A stretch of DNA of 64,000 nucleotides from Crassaminicella profunda (GCF_019884785.1 NZ_CP082326.1:1295355-1359354), one strand, 5' to 3'; shown: positions 25,573-35,180, counted from the first letter of the stretch. The notes: generated by a model from the letters alone, not told the origin. A program made the numbers and translations.

Positions 25573-26139
25573 ATGGGAGTTTTAATAGTTTCTGGTTCTC
25601 CAAGAAAAAAAGGCAATACTGAGATATTATTGTCAGTATTTGATAAAGAATTAAAAAAGAATAATATAGGTACAAAATTTATTAGCTTATCTGGTAAAAA
25701 GATAAATCATTGTCTAAACTGTGATGAATGTATAGGCATTAATAAATGTATTCAAAAAGATGATTTTAATAGTATATATGATGAAGTTTTAGCAAATAAG
25801 GGATTTGTTGTGGGTAGTCCTGTATATGTAGGAGCACCAACATCTTTATTAATGGCTTTTCTTCAGAGATTAACTTATGTTGCATTTAATAATAATCGTC
25901 CATTATCTAAAAAAATAGGGGGTCCAATTGCTATTGCAGGAGAAAGTGGACAGTTAACAACCATAAATTGTTTAGTTGATTTCTACCTTGTAAATGAAAT
26001 GATTATTCCTAGTTCTACATATTGGAATATTGGTGTTGGAGTACATAAAGGAGATATTGAAAAGGACGAAAAGGCAAAATCTTATATTGTACGATTTGCA
26101 CAAAATTTAGCTTGGATAATTAAAAGTTTGGAGGCATAA
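25573..26139 (+). CDS. Flavodoxin-family NAD(P)H-dependent FMN reductase
   Basis: A 188-residue flavodoxin-fold oxidoreductase. The start VLIVSGSPRKKGNTEILL (residues ~3-20) is the FMN phosphate loop, and GFVVGSPVYVGAPTSLLMAFLQRL (about 77-100) is the second flavin contact. Between them NHCLNCDECIGINKC holds four Cys, as in iron-sulphur flavoproteins of anaerobes, so a [4Fe-4S] cluster is possible. It reduces quinones, disulphides or xenobiotics in relatives. It forms an operon with the YciI-like gene 6 nt downstream. SD AGGAGGG precedes the ATG. Confidence 0.87.
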   Translation: MGVLIVSGSPRKKGNTEILLSVFDKELKKNNIGTKFISLSGKKINHCLNCDECIGINKCIQKDDFNSIYDEVLANKGFVVGSPVYVGAPTSLLMAFLQRLTYVAFNNNRPLSKKIGGPIAIAGESGQLTTINCLVDFYLVNEMIIPSSTYWNIGVGVHKGDIEKDEKAKSYIVRFAQNLAWIIKSLEA

Positions 26140-26144
26140 TTGAA

Positions 26145-26459
26145 ATGAAAAAAGGCGATAAGTTGTTTGTAAGAATTGATTCTAAAGTAGAAGGAACTCA
26201 AACTAATTCAAATGATTTTAATGATCATATTAAGTATTTAAGTAAAGTAGCATCTGAGAGATATTTTATTGGAGGTGGATTTTCAAATACAGTTGGTGGA
26301 ATGATAGTTTTTGAAGCTAAAGATTTAGTAGAAGCAAAAGAAGTTGCTGACAATGATCCTTTAATAAAACGGAGTTTATATAGATACGAGTTATTTGAAT
26401 GGGATTTAGTAATTCTTTCTGAAGAAATTGAAAAAATAGGAACATTCCAAGATAGATAA
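26145..26459 (+). CDS. YciI-related protein
   Basis: A 104-residue YCII-fold protein: DHIKYLSKVASERYFIGGGFSNTVGGMIVFEAKDLVEAKEVADNDPLIKRSLYRYELFEW in overlapping parts, with the DP motif near residue 76. The typical His is replaced around HIKYL. It starts 6 nt after the flavoprotein stop and is co-transcribed with it, so it may act in the same pathway. Function unknown. A second YciI-like gene, only distantly similar, is at 5399. Confidence 0.78.
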   Translation: MKKGDKLFVRIDSKVEGTQTNSNDFNDHIKYLSKVASERYFIGGGFSNTVGGMIVFEAKDLVEAKEVADNDPLIKRSLYRYELFEWDLVILSEEIEKIGTFQDR

Positions 26460-26504
26460 TATTTAGGAAGCGTCTTAATGCATAATCATTAGGATACAAC
26501 AGTT

Positions 26505-27005
26505 ATATGTTGCGTATTGAATATAAACTAAATAAGATTGTAACTAAATCACCCACCTGTATCATAATTATATAAGAAGGGGGTGATTCTTTGCGTTATA
26601 GGAGATACCACCGTAGAAAAACGAAAGGTAGCTTAAAAGCCTTTATTAGCATATTACTTATATTTTTAATATTTATCTATGGATTCTTATGGGTTGATCA
26701 GAAAATAAAGCCTGCATTTAAGTGGGTAGCAGAGGTGAACCCGTCTGTGAGTTAATGGCTACTTTTAAGATTAGGATGTGTTATGGGATTGACTGATTTT
26801 TTTTATGAGGGATGGGTGGACAAGCATAGATAATGAAGCTATTAGAAAAATACGGATGATATGTGCATGTGTTGAATAATCAGAAAAGTTAATTGATAAA
26901 TGTTAAAATACGATCTAATAATATAAAGGTGTTATTTAAAATATTGAAATATTAAAGAAATACAGAATGTATATTGCACAATAGTGGTATAATACGAACA
27001 AGATT
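26505..27005 (+). repeat. Complete yunB/cassette repeat R12 (KWVAEV allele)
   Basis: TTATATGTTGCGTATTGAAT, hairpin, TTG start (26591), yunB codons in frame, TTTAAGTGGGTAGCAGAG, junction GAGGTGAACCCGTCTGTGAG (GAA 26737-26739) and the P' block to ATTGCACAATAGTGG. The -10 region is diverged (GATCTAATAAT). Confidence 0.9.
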
Positions 27006-27187
27006 TATAAAAACTTTGGAGATTGAAATTTTGAGAAGCATGAGTTTGGAATAATAGATTCTTTTGAAGAAAATAAATTATAAAAAATTCTAATCTAAAG
27101 CATGACAAATAAAAAGTAATTTTAAGATGGATGGAGCAATAAAGATTAAGGCAATATCAACGGAATTATAATTTTTTAGAGGTGATG
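27006..27187. other. Intergenic DNA after R12
   Basis: AT-rich DNA between the R12 promoter block and the next gene. I see no gene or clear hairpin in it. Confidence 0.3.
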
Positions 27188-27517
27188 ATGATTTTGAATC
27201 CTGCTATATGGATAACCACATATTTACCAATATTTGTAGTGTTATTTATTTTAATACCATCACAACGAAGAATAATTAATGCTATAAGAAAACAAAGAAA
27301 GTTAAGAGGTGTTAAAATGTCAAATGATTTAATTAAAAGTTATATAGGGAAAGTTTGCAATATATCATCTGGTTCATTTGGTTCTACATTCAAAAAAGTA
27401 AAAATTCTTGAAGTAGTTGATAATTGGATTAAGGTAGAAGGAAGAGGAAAGATAGATTTGATTAATATAGATTTTATCCAAAATATCAAGATAGTAGATG
27501 ACAAGTATAAAAAGTAA
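27188..27517 (+). CDS. Small membrane-anchored protein with Sm-like/DUF6897-like domain
   Basis: About 109 residues: one hydrophobic helix near the N-terminus (ITTYLPIFVVLFILI), a basic stretch (RRIINAIRKQRKLRG), then SYIGKVCNISSGSFGSTFKKVKILEVVDNWIKVEGRGKIDLINIDFI, the beta-strand pattern of small Sm-like/DUF6897 domains. Such proteins are found in many Clostridia with no known function. Starts at 27182, 27185, 27188 and 27194 are all possible with SD AGAGGTG; I use 27188. Confidence 0.65.
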   Translation: MILNPAIWITTYLPIFVVLFILIPSQRRIINAIRKQRKLRGVKMSNDLIKSYIGKVCNISSGSFGSTFKKVKILEVVDNWIKVEGRGKIDLINIDFIQNIKIVDDKYKK

Positions 27518-27598
27518 GTATCTATGCAACCAGTATTAATAGATAATGGAATTTTAATTTGCTTAAATAACAGAGTTTATTTTATAAGAATGAAAATC

Positions 27599-27960
27599 AA
27601 ATTTAAATTGTAACTAAATCACCCACCTTTATCATATTTATATAAGAAGGGAGTGATTTTTTGCGTTATAGGAGATACCGCCGTAGAAAAACAAAGGGAA
27701 GTTTAAAAGCCTTTATTAGCATATTACTTATATTTTTAATACTTATCTATGGATTCTTATTGGTCGATCAGAAAACAAAACCTGCATTTATAGCAATAGC
27801 AGAGGTAAACCCGTCTGTGAGTTAATGGCTACTTTTAGAATTAGGGTTTGCTATGGAATTGATTGAAAATAGGTTATTTTTATGGCAGATAGATGGACAA
27901 GTATAGGTAAGAATAAGTTATATAGGAATAATATAAATGCTAAAATTAAATTGTCCAAAA
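27599..27960 (+). repeat. yunB/cassette repeat R13
   Basis: AATTTAAATTGTAACTAAAT, hairpin, TTG start (27661), yunB codons in frame to the junction GAGGTAAACCCGTCTGTGAG (central AAA at 27807-27809), then GTTAATGGCTACTTTTAGAA and a P' block variant (TTATGGCAGATAGATGGACA). The promoter element is not clear. Confidence 0.88.
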
Positions 27961-28052
27961 GTGCAAAGTAGGGATAGTTTATATAACTCTACGGAACGTT
28001 TATTGAAAAATAATCTGCTATCAGTTACTCTTGATATGTGGAGGTGAACATT

Positions 28053-28637
28053 ATGGATTGTAACAAAATTGGAAAACTGATTTTAAATCTGCGCAAAGAG
28101 AAGAATATGACGCAAAAAGAAATCGCTGATGCTTTGAATATTAGTGACAAAACGATTTCAAAATGGGAGCGCGGGTTAGGCTGTCCTGATATATCTTTGC
28201 TCAATGAGATTTCTAACATATTTGGAGTAAACACTGAAAAAATTCTATTGGGTGATTTGGAACCCAATGATACTGATGGAGGAAATATAAAACGGATTAA
28301 ATTTTATGTATGTTCAAACTGTGGGAATGTAGTAAGCAATACAGGTCAAGCAGAAATTTCATGCTGTGGAAGAAAACTAGAGCCATTAATAGCAAAGGCG
28401 GAAGATGATAAACACAAGATTAGAATAGATGAAATTGAAGAGGATTACTATATTACTATTCCACATGAAATGAGGAAGTCTCACTTTATTTCATTTGTTG
28501 CTTATGTTAAGTATGACAGAGTGCTGCTAGTGAAGCTTTATCCAGAGCAAGGAGCAGAGTTACGTTTTCCTAAAATGTATGGTGGTAAACTATATTTTTA
28601 TTGCAGCCAACATGGATTGTGGGTGAAAGGAAAATGA
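28053..28637 (+). CDS. XRE-family regulator with Cys-rich C-terminal domain
   Basis: A 194-residue protein. The first ~60 residues are a Cro/CI helix-turn-helix (KIGKLILNLRKEKNMTQKEIADALNISDKTISKWERGLGCPD). The C-terminal part has CSNCGNVV (zinc-knuckle or desulforedoxin-like), CCGRKLEPL, and a domain related to desulfoferrodoxin-like segments (IPHEMRKSHFISFVAYV). It could sense redox or a metal. The ATG at 28053 is chosen because GGAGGTGAAC lies 4-9 nt before it. Its TGA overlaps the ATG of the cat gene (ATGA), so the two are translationally coupled. Confidence 0.85.
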   Translation: MDCNKIGKLILNLRKEKNMTQKEIADALNISDKTISKWERGLGCPDISLLNEISNIFGVNTEKILLGDLEPNDTDGGNIKRIKFYVCSNCGNVVSNTGQAEISCCGRKLEPLIAKAEDDKHKIRIDEIEEDYYITIPHEMRKSHFISFVAYVKYDRVLLVKLYPEQGAELRFPKMYGGKLYFYCSQHGLWVKGK

Positions 28638-29299
28638 CGAAGGAAATAAATTTTCATCCTATAGATTCACGAACATGGCTTCGAAGTCAAATATTTTACT
28701 ATTTTTCTAAGATGGCACCTACAGGATATTCTTTGACGGTTGAATTGGATATTACAATAATGAAAACAGCTTTAAAGGAGCGTAAAATTAAATTTTTTCC
28801 CGCTTATCTGTGGGTAGTAACAACAATGCTTAACAGACAAATAGAATTTAAAGTAGCGGAAAAAGATGATGTCCTTGGATATTGGGATACACTAACACCG
28901 TTGTATGCTGTTTTTCACAAAGATGATCAAACAATCTCATTGATGTGGACAGAATATGATGACAATTTTTCTGTGTTTTACAATCGTTATTTGGAAAATC
29001 AGCAACAATACGGGAATAACCATGGTATTTTATCGCAGCCAGATAAAATACCTCCCCAAAACAGCTATACTATATCCTGTATTCCGTGGATTGAGTTTAA
29101 GCATTTTTCTCTTCAAAGTTTTGAAAATAAGCCTTACTATTTTCCAACTGTTGAAGCTGGTCGTATCTTTGAAAAAAGTGGAAATAGCATGCTTCCACTT
29201 TCTATGACTTTGCATCATGCAACAACAGATGGATGGCATGTGAAGCAGTTTTTAGAGGATGTGCAACATGCTATAAATCATCCGAAAGAATGGTTGTAA
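28634..29299 (+). CDS. cat: Type A chloramphenicol acetyltransferase
   Basis: A 221-residue CAT. It has the active-site signature HHATTDGWH at about residues 194-202, an N-terminal FHPIDSRTWLRSQIFYYF and the SCIPWIEFKHFSLQ segment. It is less than half identical to the CAT at 16855, so the two came in separately. It overlaps the upstream regulator by 4 nt, an unusual arrangement for cat genes, which are normally monocistronic. The true ATG is 28634; the frame upstream to 28601 lies in the regulator gene. R14 follows. Confidence 0.88.
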   Translation: MTKEINFHPIDSRTWLRSQIFYYFSKMAPTGYSLTVELDITIMKTALKERKIKFFPAYLWVVTTMLNRQIEFKVAEKDDVLGYWDTLTPLYAVFHKDDQTISLMWTEYDDNFSVFYNRYLENQQQYGNNHGILSQPDKIPPQNSYTISCIPWIEFKHFSLQSFENKPYYFPTVEAGRIFEKSGNSMLPLSMTLHHATTDGWHVKQFLEDVQHAINHPKEWL

Positions 29300-29340
29300 G
29301 TTTATGTTTATAAGCATAAAGCTGAAAGGAACTATTGTGG

Positions 29341-29850
29341 TATATTGTATATTGAAGTAGACTAAATTAAAATTGTAACTAAATCACCCCAAGCAACATA
29401 TTTATATAAGAAGGGGGTGATTTTTGCGTTATAGAAGATACCGCCGTAGAAAAACGAAAGGAAGCTTAAAAGCATTTATTAGCATATCACTTATATTTTT
29501 AATACTTATTTATGGATTTATGTTAGTGGATCAGAAAATAAAACCAGCATTTATAGCAATAGCAGAGGTGAACCCGTCTGTGAGTTAATGGCTACTTTTA
29601 GGATCAGGATGTGCGATGGGATTAATTGATTTTTTTATGATGGATGAGTGGACAAGCAGAGACAAAAAACAATTAAATAGAACAAGAATGCTATGTTGCT
29701 ACATGTGTCCAATAATTAGAAAATACAATTGATAAATACTAAATTTGGGTATAACATAGGTGTTAGTATAAAAGCATGGACACGAAAAGTAAGATATATG
29801 GGAAATGTTGTATAATATAGGAAATAAGAATGATGATTTAGTGCATAATA
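29341..29850 (+). repeat. yunB/cassette repeat R14
   Basis: TATATTGTATATTGAAGTAG, hairpin, TTG start (29425), yunB codons in frame, junction GAGGTGAACCCGTCTGTGAG (GAA 29570-29572), P' block with AATTGATAAATACTAAATTT and GGGTATAAC. The distal end is altered (GTGCATAATAGCAGCAAA). Confidence 0.88.
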
Positions 29851-29893
29851 GCAGCAAACGGAAAAACAAATTACTCAAAAGAGGGTGAGTTTG

Positions 29894-30067
29894 ATGGCAG
29901 AAACATTATTAATAATGTTGGGGATATTATACTTAATCTATAGAGTTGCCTTTAGGATACCTAAAGACATAAAGAGAATTGAAGATAAAATTGATATGTT
30001 AAAATTACATCTTCAAGAAATTGAACTGAAACTAAATGAACTTGATAAAAAATCAGATAAAAAGTAA
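29894..30067 (+). CDS. Small membrane protein with coiled coil (57 aa)
   Basis: About 57 residues: a hydrophobic helix (LLIMLGILYLIYRVAF), then a charged amphipathic helix (IPKDIKRIEDKIDMLKLHLQEIELKLNELDKKSDKK) with heptads of I/L, a short coiled coil. SD GAGGGTGAG lies 4 nt before the ATG at 29894; the upstream TTG at 29885 overlaps the SD. It is the only gene of its cassette (about 0.74 kb between junctions). Function unknown. Confidence 0.6.
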   Translation: MAETLLIMLGILYLIYRVAFRIPKDIKRIEDKIDMLKLHLQEIELKLNELDKKSDKK

Positions 30068-30078
30068 TGAATAATTTT

Positions 30079-30400
30079 ATTATATTACGTATTGAATCAA
30101 ACTAAATTAAAATTGTAACTTAATCACCCACATTTATCATAGTTATATAAGAAGGGGGGTGATTTTTGCGTTATAGAAGATACCACCGTAGAAAAACCAA
30201 AGGTATCTTAAAAGCCTTTATTAGCATATTACTTATATTTTTAATACTTATCCATGGATTTTTATTGGTTGATCAAAAAATAAAACCTGCATTTATAGTA
30301 ATAGCAGAGGTGAACCCGTCTGTGAGTTAATGGCTACTTTTAAGATTAGGGTATGTTATAAAATCGATTGATTTTTTATAGGGGATGGGTGGACAAGCTA
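30079..30400 (+). repeat. yunB/cassette repeat R15
   Basis: TTATATTACGTATTGAATCA, hairpin, TTG start (30166), yunB codons in frame, junction GAGGTGAACCCGTCTGTGAG (GAA 30312-30314), then the proximal P' block to GGGGATGGGTGGACAAGC. The distal promoter part is missing; the next gene is on the - strand. Confidence 0.88.
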
Positions 30401-30449
30401 TGTAATAAAAAATAAAAGGAGTTTCAATAGCTCCATATCTAATAAATTT

Positions 30450-30689
30450 TTATTTACTAACTTGTTTAAGTTTAAAGATTTCTCTTTCTGTTTCGATTTC
30501 TTTATGAAGTAAGAATTTCAGGGTATCTTTGATATCTGTAAAATTTTGATTTGTTCCTGTTCTAAATTCAGTTAAATCAGCAGTTTGATCTTTGATTGTA
30601 TTTAAGTCTGATTTGATTTCTTTTAAATCTTTTTTCATCTCTATTTGATTTTCTAAGACTTGCTTTAGTAATTTTTCTATATTTTCCAT
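30450..30689 (-). CDS. Small coiled-coil protein
   Basis: A 79-residue protein (ATG at 30689, SD GAAAGG 9 nt upstream; a TTG at 30698 is less likely). Nearly the whole length is helical with heptads (IEKLLKQVLENQIEMKKDLKEIKSDLNTIKDQTADL), of the kind found in small proteins next to phage or plasmid genes. It is one of four cassette genes on the - strand. Function unknown. Confidence 0.65.
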   Translation of the reverse strand: MENIEKLLKQVLENQIEMKKDLKEIKSDLNTIKDQTADLTEFRTGTNQNFTDIKDTLKFLLHKEIETEREIFKLKQVSK

Positions 30690-30760
30690 ATATATCAACC
30701 TTTCTGCTTTGTATAAATATATTATAACAAATCTTTATGTATAAAAATATATGAAGATAG

Positions 30761-30832
30761 GAATTTATTATTAAAAGTTTGGAAGAATAGTGGGTTTTGA
30801 TAGGTGTGAAATCTATAAATACTGTAAATAAG
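30761..30832 (+). repeat. Second short repeat family, copy 2
   Basis: GGAATTTATTATTAAAAGTT, then TTGGAAG and AATCTATAAATACTGTAAAT match 8210-8278. It lies ahead of the TOTE-like remnant. Confidence 0.55.
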
Positions 30833-30969
30833 TGAATCTAGAAGGTAATTTATGTGTAAATATAGAATGAAGGATAAATAAGTGATATAACAGCGTTCCA
30901 TAGTGAGCAGAAAGGCAGTACATAAAAATGATAAATAATTATAAAGAGAATATTCAAAATTTTTAAAAA

Positions 30970-32482
30970 ATGAAAAATAAATTGAGTGAGACTGAGAAAA
31001 TATGTAAAAAATTGCAAAAGGAAAATATAAATCTTAAGAACGAAAATAAATTGTTAAAAGAAGAGAACATCAGATTAAGAAACCTTTATGGTAAGAGCAT
31101 AGAAAAAATAAATTATTTCAAAAAGATATAGCAATTAATATAGATGGGAAAGTAGAGATAAAAGTAAATCAGGATATTCACCTGCATGTGCTAATGAATG
31201 GAAAAAAGGAATATGCAATAAACCACAGGTAAAGATACAGTGTGCTGAAGACTATAAAAATTTTATTGGATTACCAAGGGGGGGCTTAGAAGAAGTAATT
31301 GATTTTTTTCAGATTAATGGTGTACAGGTTGAAATAAGATATGAGTGGTATGAAGGGAATAAATTAGATGTTTCATTTATTGGAGAACTTAGACCCCAAC
31401 AGAGTGAAGCAGCAGAAAAACTATATGCTTATAATACAGGAATCCTTTCAGCAACAACAGCATTTGGAAAAACTGTTGTTGCAGCATGGTTAATTGGAAA
31501 TAAAAAAGTGAATACATTAATTATTGTTCATAGAAAACAACTAATGGAACAATGGAAAGAAAGATTACAAACTTTTTTAGATGTTGATGCTAAGCAGATG
31601 GGTCAAATTGGTGGAGGAAAGAGAAAAAGAACAGGGATAGTAGATATAGCTATAATACAGAGTATTAATTACAAAGGGAAGGTAAAAGACTACGTAGAAG
31701 AATATGGAATGGTTATTGTTGATGAATGTCATCATATTTCATCATATAGCTTTGAGCAAGTATTAAAACAAGTCAAGGCAAAATATGTGTATGGACTAAC
31801 TGCTACACCTATTAGAAAAGATGGACATCATCCTATAGTTATGATGCAATGTGGAAATATTAGACATAAAGTAACTGCAAAATCTAATATGGTATTAAAC
31901 TGTTTTGAACACATTGTAGTACCAAGATATCATGAGCTAAATATAAAAGAAAATGTTGAAAGTAAACCTAGCATACATAGTTTATATAAAGGAATAATAG
32001 AAGATAAAAAAAGAAATGACATGATCGTTGAAGATGTTTTAGAGGCACTTAAACAAAAGCGATCCCCTATTATTTTAACCGAGAGAACGGCTTATGTAGA
32101 ATATTTCGAAAGAAGACTTGAGGGCGCTGTAAAAAATATTATTGTCTTAAGAGGTGGATTAGGGAAGAAAAAGTTAAAAGATATAAAAGATAAAATGGAT
32201 CAAATATCTGAGGAAGAAGAAAGAATTATTATTGCTACAGGAAAGTATGTAGGAGAAGGATTTGATGATGCAAGATTAGATACATTGTTTTTGACGATGC
32301 CTATTTCATGGAAAGGTACTTTGCAGCAGTATGCAGGAAGATTGCATAGACAGTATGATTCCAAAGAAGTTGTTAAAATATTTGATTATGTTGATAAGAA
32401 TATACCTATGTTTATGAGAATGTATGAAAGAAGATTAAAAGGGTATAAATCAATGGGATATGATATCAAAGAAGAATTATAA
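30970..32482 (+). pseudogene. Decayed TOTE conflict-system protein (coiled coil, primase scrap, SF2 helicase)
   Basis: Three parts remain. 30970-31131 encodes a coiled coil (KLQKENINLKNENKLLKEEN) and ends in TAG. After a TAA at 31136 a frame without a start runs to 32482. It opens with KSGYSPACANEW and CNKPQVK, the end of the archaeo-eukaryotic primase signature of TOTE proteins. It then jumps to LPRGGLEEVIDFF and a superfamily 2 helicase: TTAFGKTV (Walker A), DECHH (motif II), GLTATPIRKDGHH (motif III), and QYAGRLHRQ (motif VI). The primase core is deleted. A GTG at 31508 gives 324 residues but cuts off Walker A. In the known family the protein is a mobile conflict or anti-element effector. 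Confidence 0.75.
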
Positions 32483-32514
32483 ATAGTTAGAAATAAATTT
32501 TCATGTTTCTATTA

Positions 32515-32985
32515 TCAATAATCACTAAGTCACCACAAAGGAACATATTTATATAAGAAGGGGGTGATTTTTTGCGTTATAGGAGATACCGCCGTAGAAA
32601 AACGAAGGGTAGCTTGAAAGCATTTATTAGCTTATTACTTATATTTTTAGTACTTATCTATGGATTCTTATTAGTTGACCAGAAAATAAAACCTGCATTT
32701 ATAGCAATAGCAAAGGTGAACCCGTCTGTGAGTTAATGGCTACTTTTAAGGTTAGGGTGTGTTATGGGATGGAGTGATTTTTTTTATGAGGGATAGGTGG
32801 ACAAGCATAGATAAAAAAGCAATTATACGGAATACGAATACTATGTACATGTGTTAAATAACCAGAAAATATAATTGGTAAATGCTAAAATTTGGTATAA
32901 AATTATAGATGCGTTATCTGTAAGACCAAAATACTATAAAAAGATAAAATACATACTGCACAATAGTAGAATATTGTGTCATATC
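32515..32985 (+). repeat. Complete yunB/cassette repeat R16
   Basis: CAATAATCACTAAGTCACC, hairpin, TTG start (32573), yunB codons in frame, junction AAGGTGAACCCGTCTGTGAG (GAA 32718-32720), full P' block with promoter and ACTGCACAATAGTAGAATAT. The next gene is convergent (AraC on the - strand), so this promoter has no gene on its own strand until 34164. Confidence 0.9.
32875..32901 (+). promoter_or_regulatory. Predicted promoter in R16 P' block
   Basis: TTGGTA (32875-32880) and TATAAA (32896-32901) at the positions conserved in other P' blocks. Confidence 0.4.
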
Positions 32986-33090
32986 TTCAATACTTATTAG
33001 GATTTAATTATTAAATATATATTCAATATTTTCTTTCCGTCTACTTAATTACAATGCGTGTTTTATCATTTTATATTTATTTTACCTATA

Positions 33091-33996
33091 TTAGAAATGT
33101 TTATTTCTATATTCAGAAGGTGTACAATTCATATATTTTTTAAATACTTTTCCAAAATAACTTATTCCATTAAAACCTACATTAAAAGCAATGTTAGAAA
33201 TAGATTCTTTACTTTTCAAAAGCTGTTCTGATGCTTTTGAAATTCTATATTCCATTAAATATTCAAAAGGAGTCACTCTTAAAATCCTCTTAAAACTGCG
33301 GCAACATTCACTTTTACTGATATTTGCTGCCCTTGCAATATTGTCTAATAAAATATTATCTGAATAATATTTATGTATATATTGTAGCGCTGATTTTACA
33401 CGTTCTTCATCATGTGAGACGGCAGATGTAGAATCTTTAATTTCTTCTTTTACTTCTTTAATTAAATTTAGCCAAAGACTAGACATAAAATTTCTCATTT
33501 CCAGTTCATATCCATAGGTTTTTTGATTGGACAAGAAAAAGACTTCTTCTAAATACTTTAATATGTTTTTCTGCCATTGAACAGTAGGTTTTAAATAGAT
33601 AAATTTTAAATTACTGCTTTCGATGATTGGATTTAAATATTTTTTTTCAATAAGTGACTGTTGAGTACCTCCAATTAAAGTTGGGTCGAAAACAATGGAA
33701 AACATCATACAGTTATTATTGTTATATGGCTTAATTTGATGTAGTATATTTGAATTCACCATAATTCCTTCGCCGGGTTCTAAAATTATTTTTTGATTTT
33801 CAATAAAAAAGACTACCTTATCACAAAGTACATAGGAAAATTGTAGTTCCTTATGCCAATGCCATCTTATATGCCCATCTTCAAATAGATTAAATTTATC
33901 CGTATAAATTGCCATTGGAAAATCATAAGAACCGTGTTTGGTTGTCTCTTGTAAATTTTCAGTTACTTCTATTTTTGATATCTGCATTTTTATCAT
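33091..33996 (-). CDS. AraC-family regulator with cupin domain
   Basis: A 301-residue regulator. The N-terminal ~150 residues form a cupin-like sensor (HIRWHWHKELQFSYVL, FFIENQKIILEPGEGIMVNSNILHQI), and the last ~100 residues hold two helix-turn-helices (LLDNIARAANISKSECCRSFKRILRVTPFEYLMEYRISKASEQL and ISNIAFNVGFNGISYFGKVFKKYM). It is divergent from the EamA transporter gene at 34164 across ~165 bp of AT-rich DNA, so it probably activates that exporter in response to a small molecule. Confidence 0.88.
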   Translation of the reverse strand: MIKMQISKIEVTENLQETTKHGSYDFPMAIYTDKFNLFEDGHIRWHWHKELQFSYVLCDKVVFFIENQKIILEPGEGIMVNSNILHQIKPYNNNNCMMFSIVFDPTLIGGTQQSLIEKKYLNPIIESSNLKFIYLKPTVQWQKNILKYLEEVFFLSNQKTYGYELEMRNFMSSLWLNLIKEVKEEIKDSTSAVSHDEERVKSALQYIHKYYSDNILLDNIARAANISKSECCRSFKRILRVTPFEYLMEYRISKASEQLLKSKESISNIAFNVGFNGISYFGKVFKKYMNCTPSEYRNKHF

Positions 33997-34163
33997 CTCG
34001 CTAATATAGTTTTAAATCTTAGTAATATATTAATTGTTATACATTTAAAATAATAATAAAATTATTACAGATTTATTTGAATAAATCAATATATTTGCAA
34101 TAAATTACAATATTATACTAGTTAATTATTGTAGTAAATTTATTCAGAATAATTAGAAAGAAA

Positions 34164-35084
34164 GTGAGTGAAAATATAGTGAAATTTCAACGAAGACTAA
34201 AAGGAATAATACTTGTAATTATAGGCGCCATGTTATGGGGAATATCAGGTACTGTTGCTCAGTACCTTTTTCAGAAAAAAGGATTTAGTCCAGAGTGGCT
34301 TGTTGTAATTCGGCTATTAGTATCAGGGGTAATTTTATTATTATATGATTTTATGAAAGGTAACGAAGATATATGGAAAATCTGGGAATCTAAATATAAT
34401 GGCTTGAGTCTTGTATTTTTTAGTATTATAGGGATGTTAGGGGTTCAATATACATATTTTGCTGCTATTAAATATGGAAATGCAGCAACAGCCACAATAC
34501 TGCAGTATTTATCACCAGTGATAATTACTTGTTATTTAGCTATTCGTACTAAAAAAATTCCAAATTCACACGAAATCATTGCTATTATTTTAGCGATGTT
34601 AGGTACATTTTTTATCATTACAAAAGGTAATATTCATAGCATATCTATTTCTAAGTTAACGTTATTTTGGGGAATTAGCTCGGCTTTTGCAGCGGCTTTC
34701 TACACATTACAGCCACGTTCTCTTCTTACTAAATGGGGTTCTACACTTGTAGTTGGATGGGGAATGCTTATTGGTGGAATAGCTTTTAGTTTTATCCATC
34801 AGCCTTGGAATTTTACAGGTCAATGGTCTATTGCTTCAATGTTGGCTGTTATATTTGTAGTATTATTTGGAACTCTCATTGCTTTTTATTGCTACTTAGA
34901 AAGTTTAAAATATATACAACCAACGGAAGCAAGTGTACTATCTTCTGTTGAACCTTTATCTGCAGCTTTTTTATCTGTATTATGGTTACATGTTCCTTTG
35001 GGTATATCTCAATGGTTAGGAACAGTATGCATTATAATTACAATTATAATTTTGTCTCGTGCAAAAGTAAGAAAGTATAGCTAA
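34164..35084 (+). CDS. EamA/DMT-superfamily transporter
   Basis: A 306-residue membrane protein with ten predicted helices as two EamA repeats (GAMLWGISGTVAQYLFQ...; WGISSAFAAAFYTLQPR...). The PTEASVLSSVEPLSAAFLSVLWL segment is typical of the second repeat. DMT proteins export amino acids, metabolites or drugs. The start GTG at 34164 is weakly supported (AAGAAAGTGAG); an internal GTG at 34180 is possible. It pairs with the divergent AraC regulator, forming a cassette of a sensor and an exporter. Confidence 0.87.
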   Translation: MSENIVKFQRRLKGIILVIIGAMLWGISGTVAQYLFQKKGFSPEWLVVIRLLVSGVILLLYDFMKGNEDIWKIWESKYNGLSLVFFSIIGMLGVQYTYFAAIKYGNAATATILQYLSPVIITCYLAIRTKKIPNSHEIIAIILAMLGTFFIITKGNIHSISISKLTLFWGISSAFAAAFYTLQPRSLLTKWGSTLVVGWGMLIGGIAFSFIHQPWNFTGQWSIASMLAVIFVVLFGTLIAFYCYLESLKYIQPTEASVLSSVEPLSAAFLSVLWLHVPLGISQWLGTVCIIITIIILSRAKVRKYS

Positions 35085-35180
35085 ATTTTAAAAGTGTAAA
35101 GGTAGTTGAGAATATTGTTAGTAGTTCATAATCTTCTTATGTTGTGATACAAAAATTTTTATATAGCGAGGAGGTCATTT

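Noticed and set aside
31508-32482. Complete helicase of 324 residues
   Set aside because: Starting at GTG 31508 omits Walker A, which is encoded in frame upstream; the gene is better read as a broken TOTE protein.
33091-35084. Cassette genes on the - strand as a sign of array inversion
   Set aside because: The AraC gene is divergent from its likely target as is usual for regulators; the adjacent repeats R16 and R17 keep the normal direction, so no inversion is needed.
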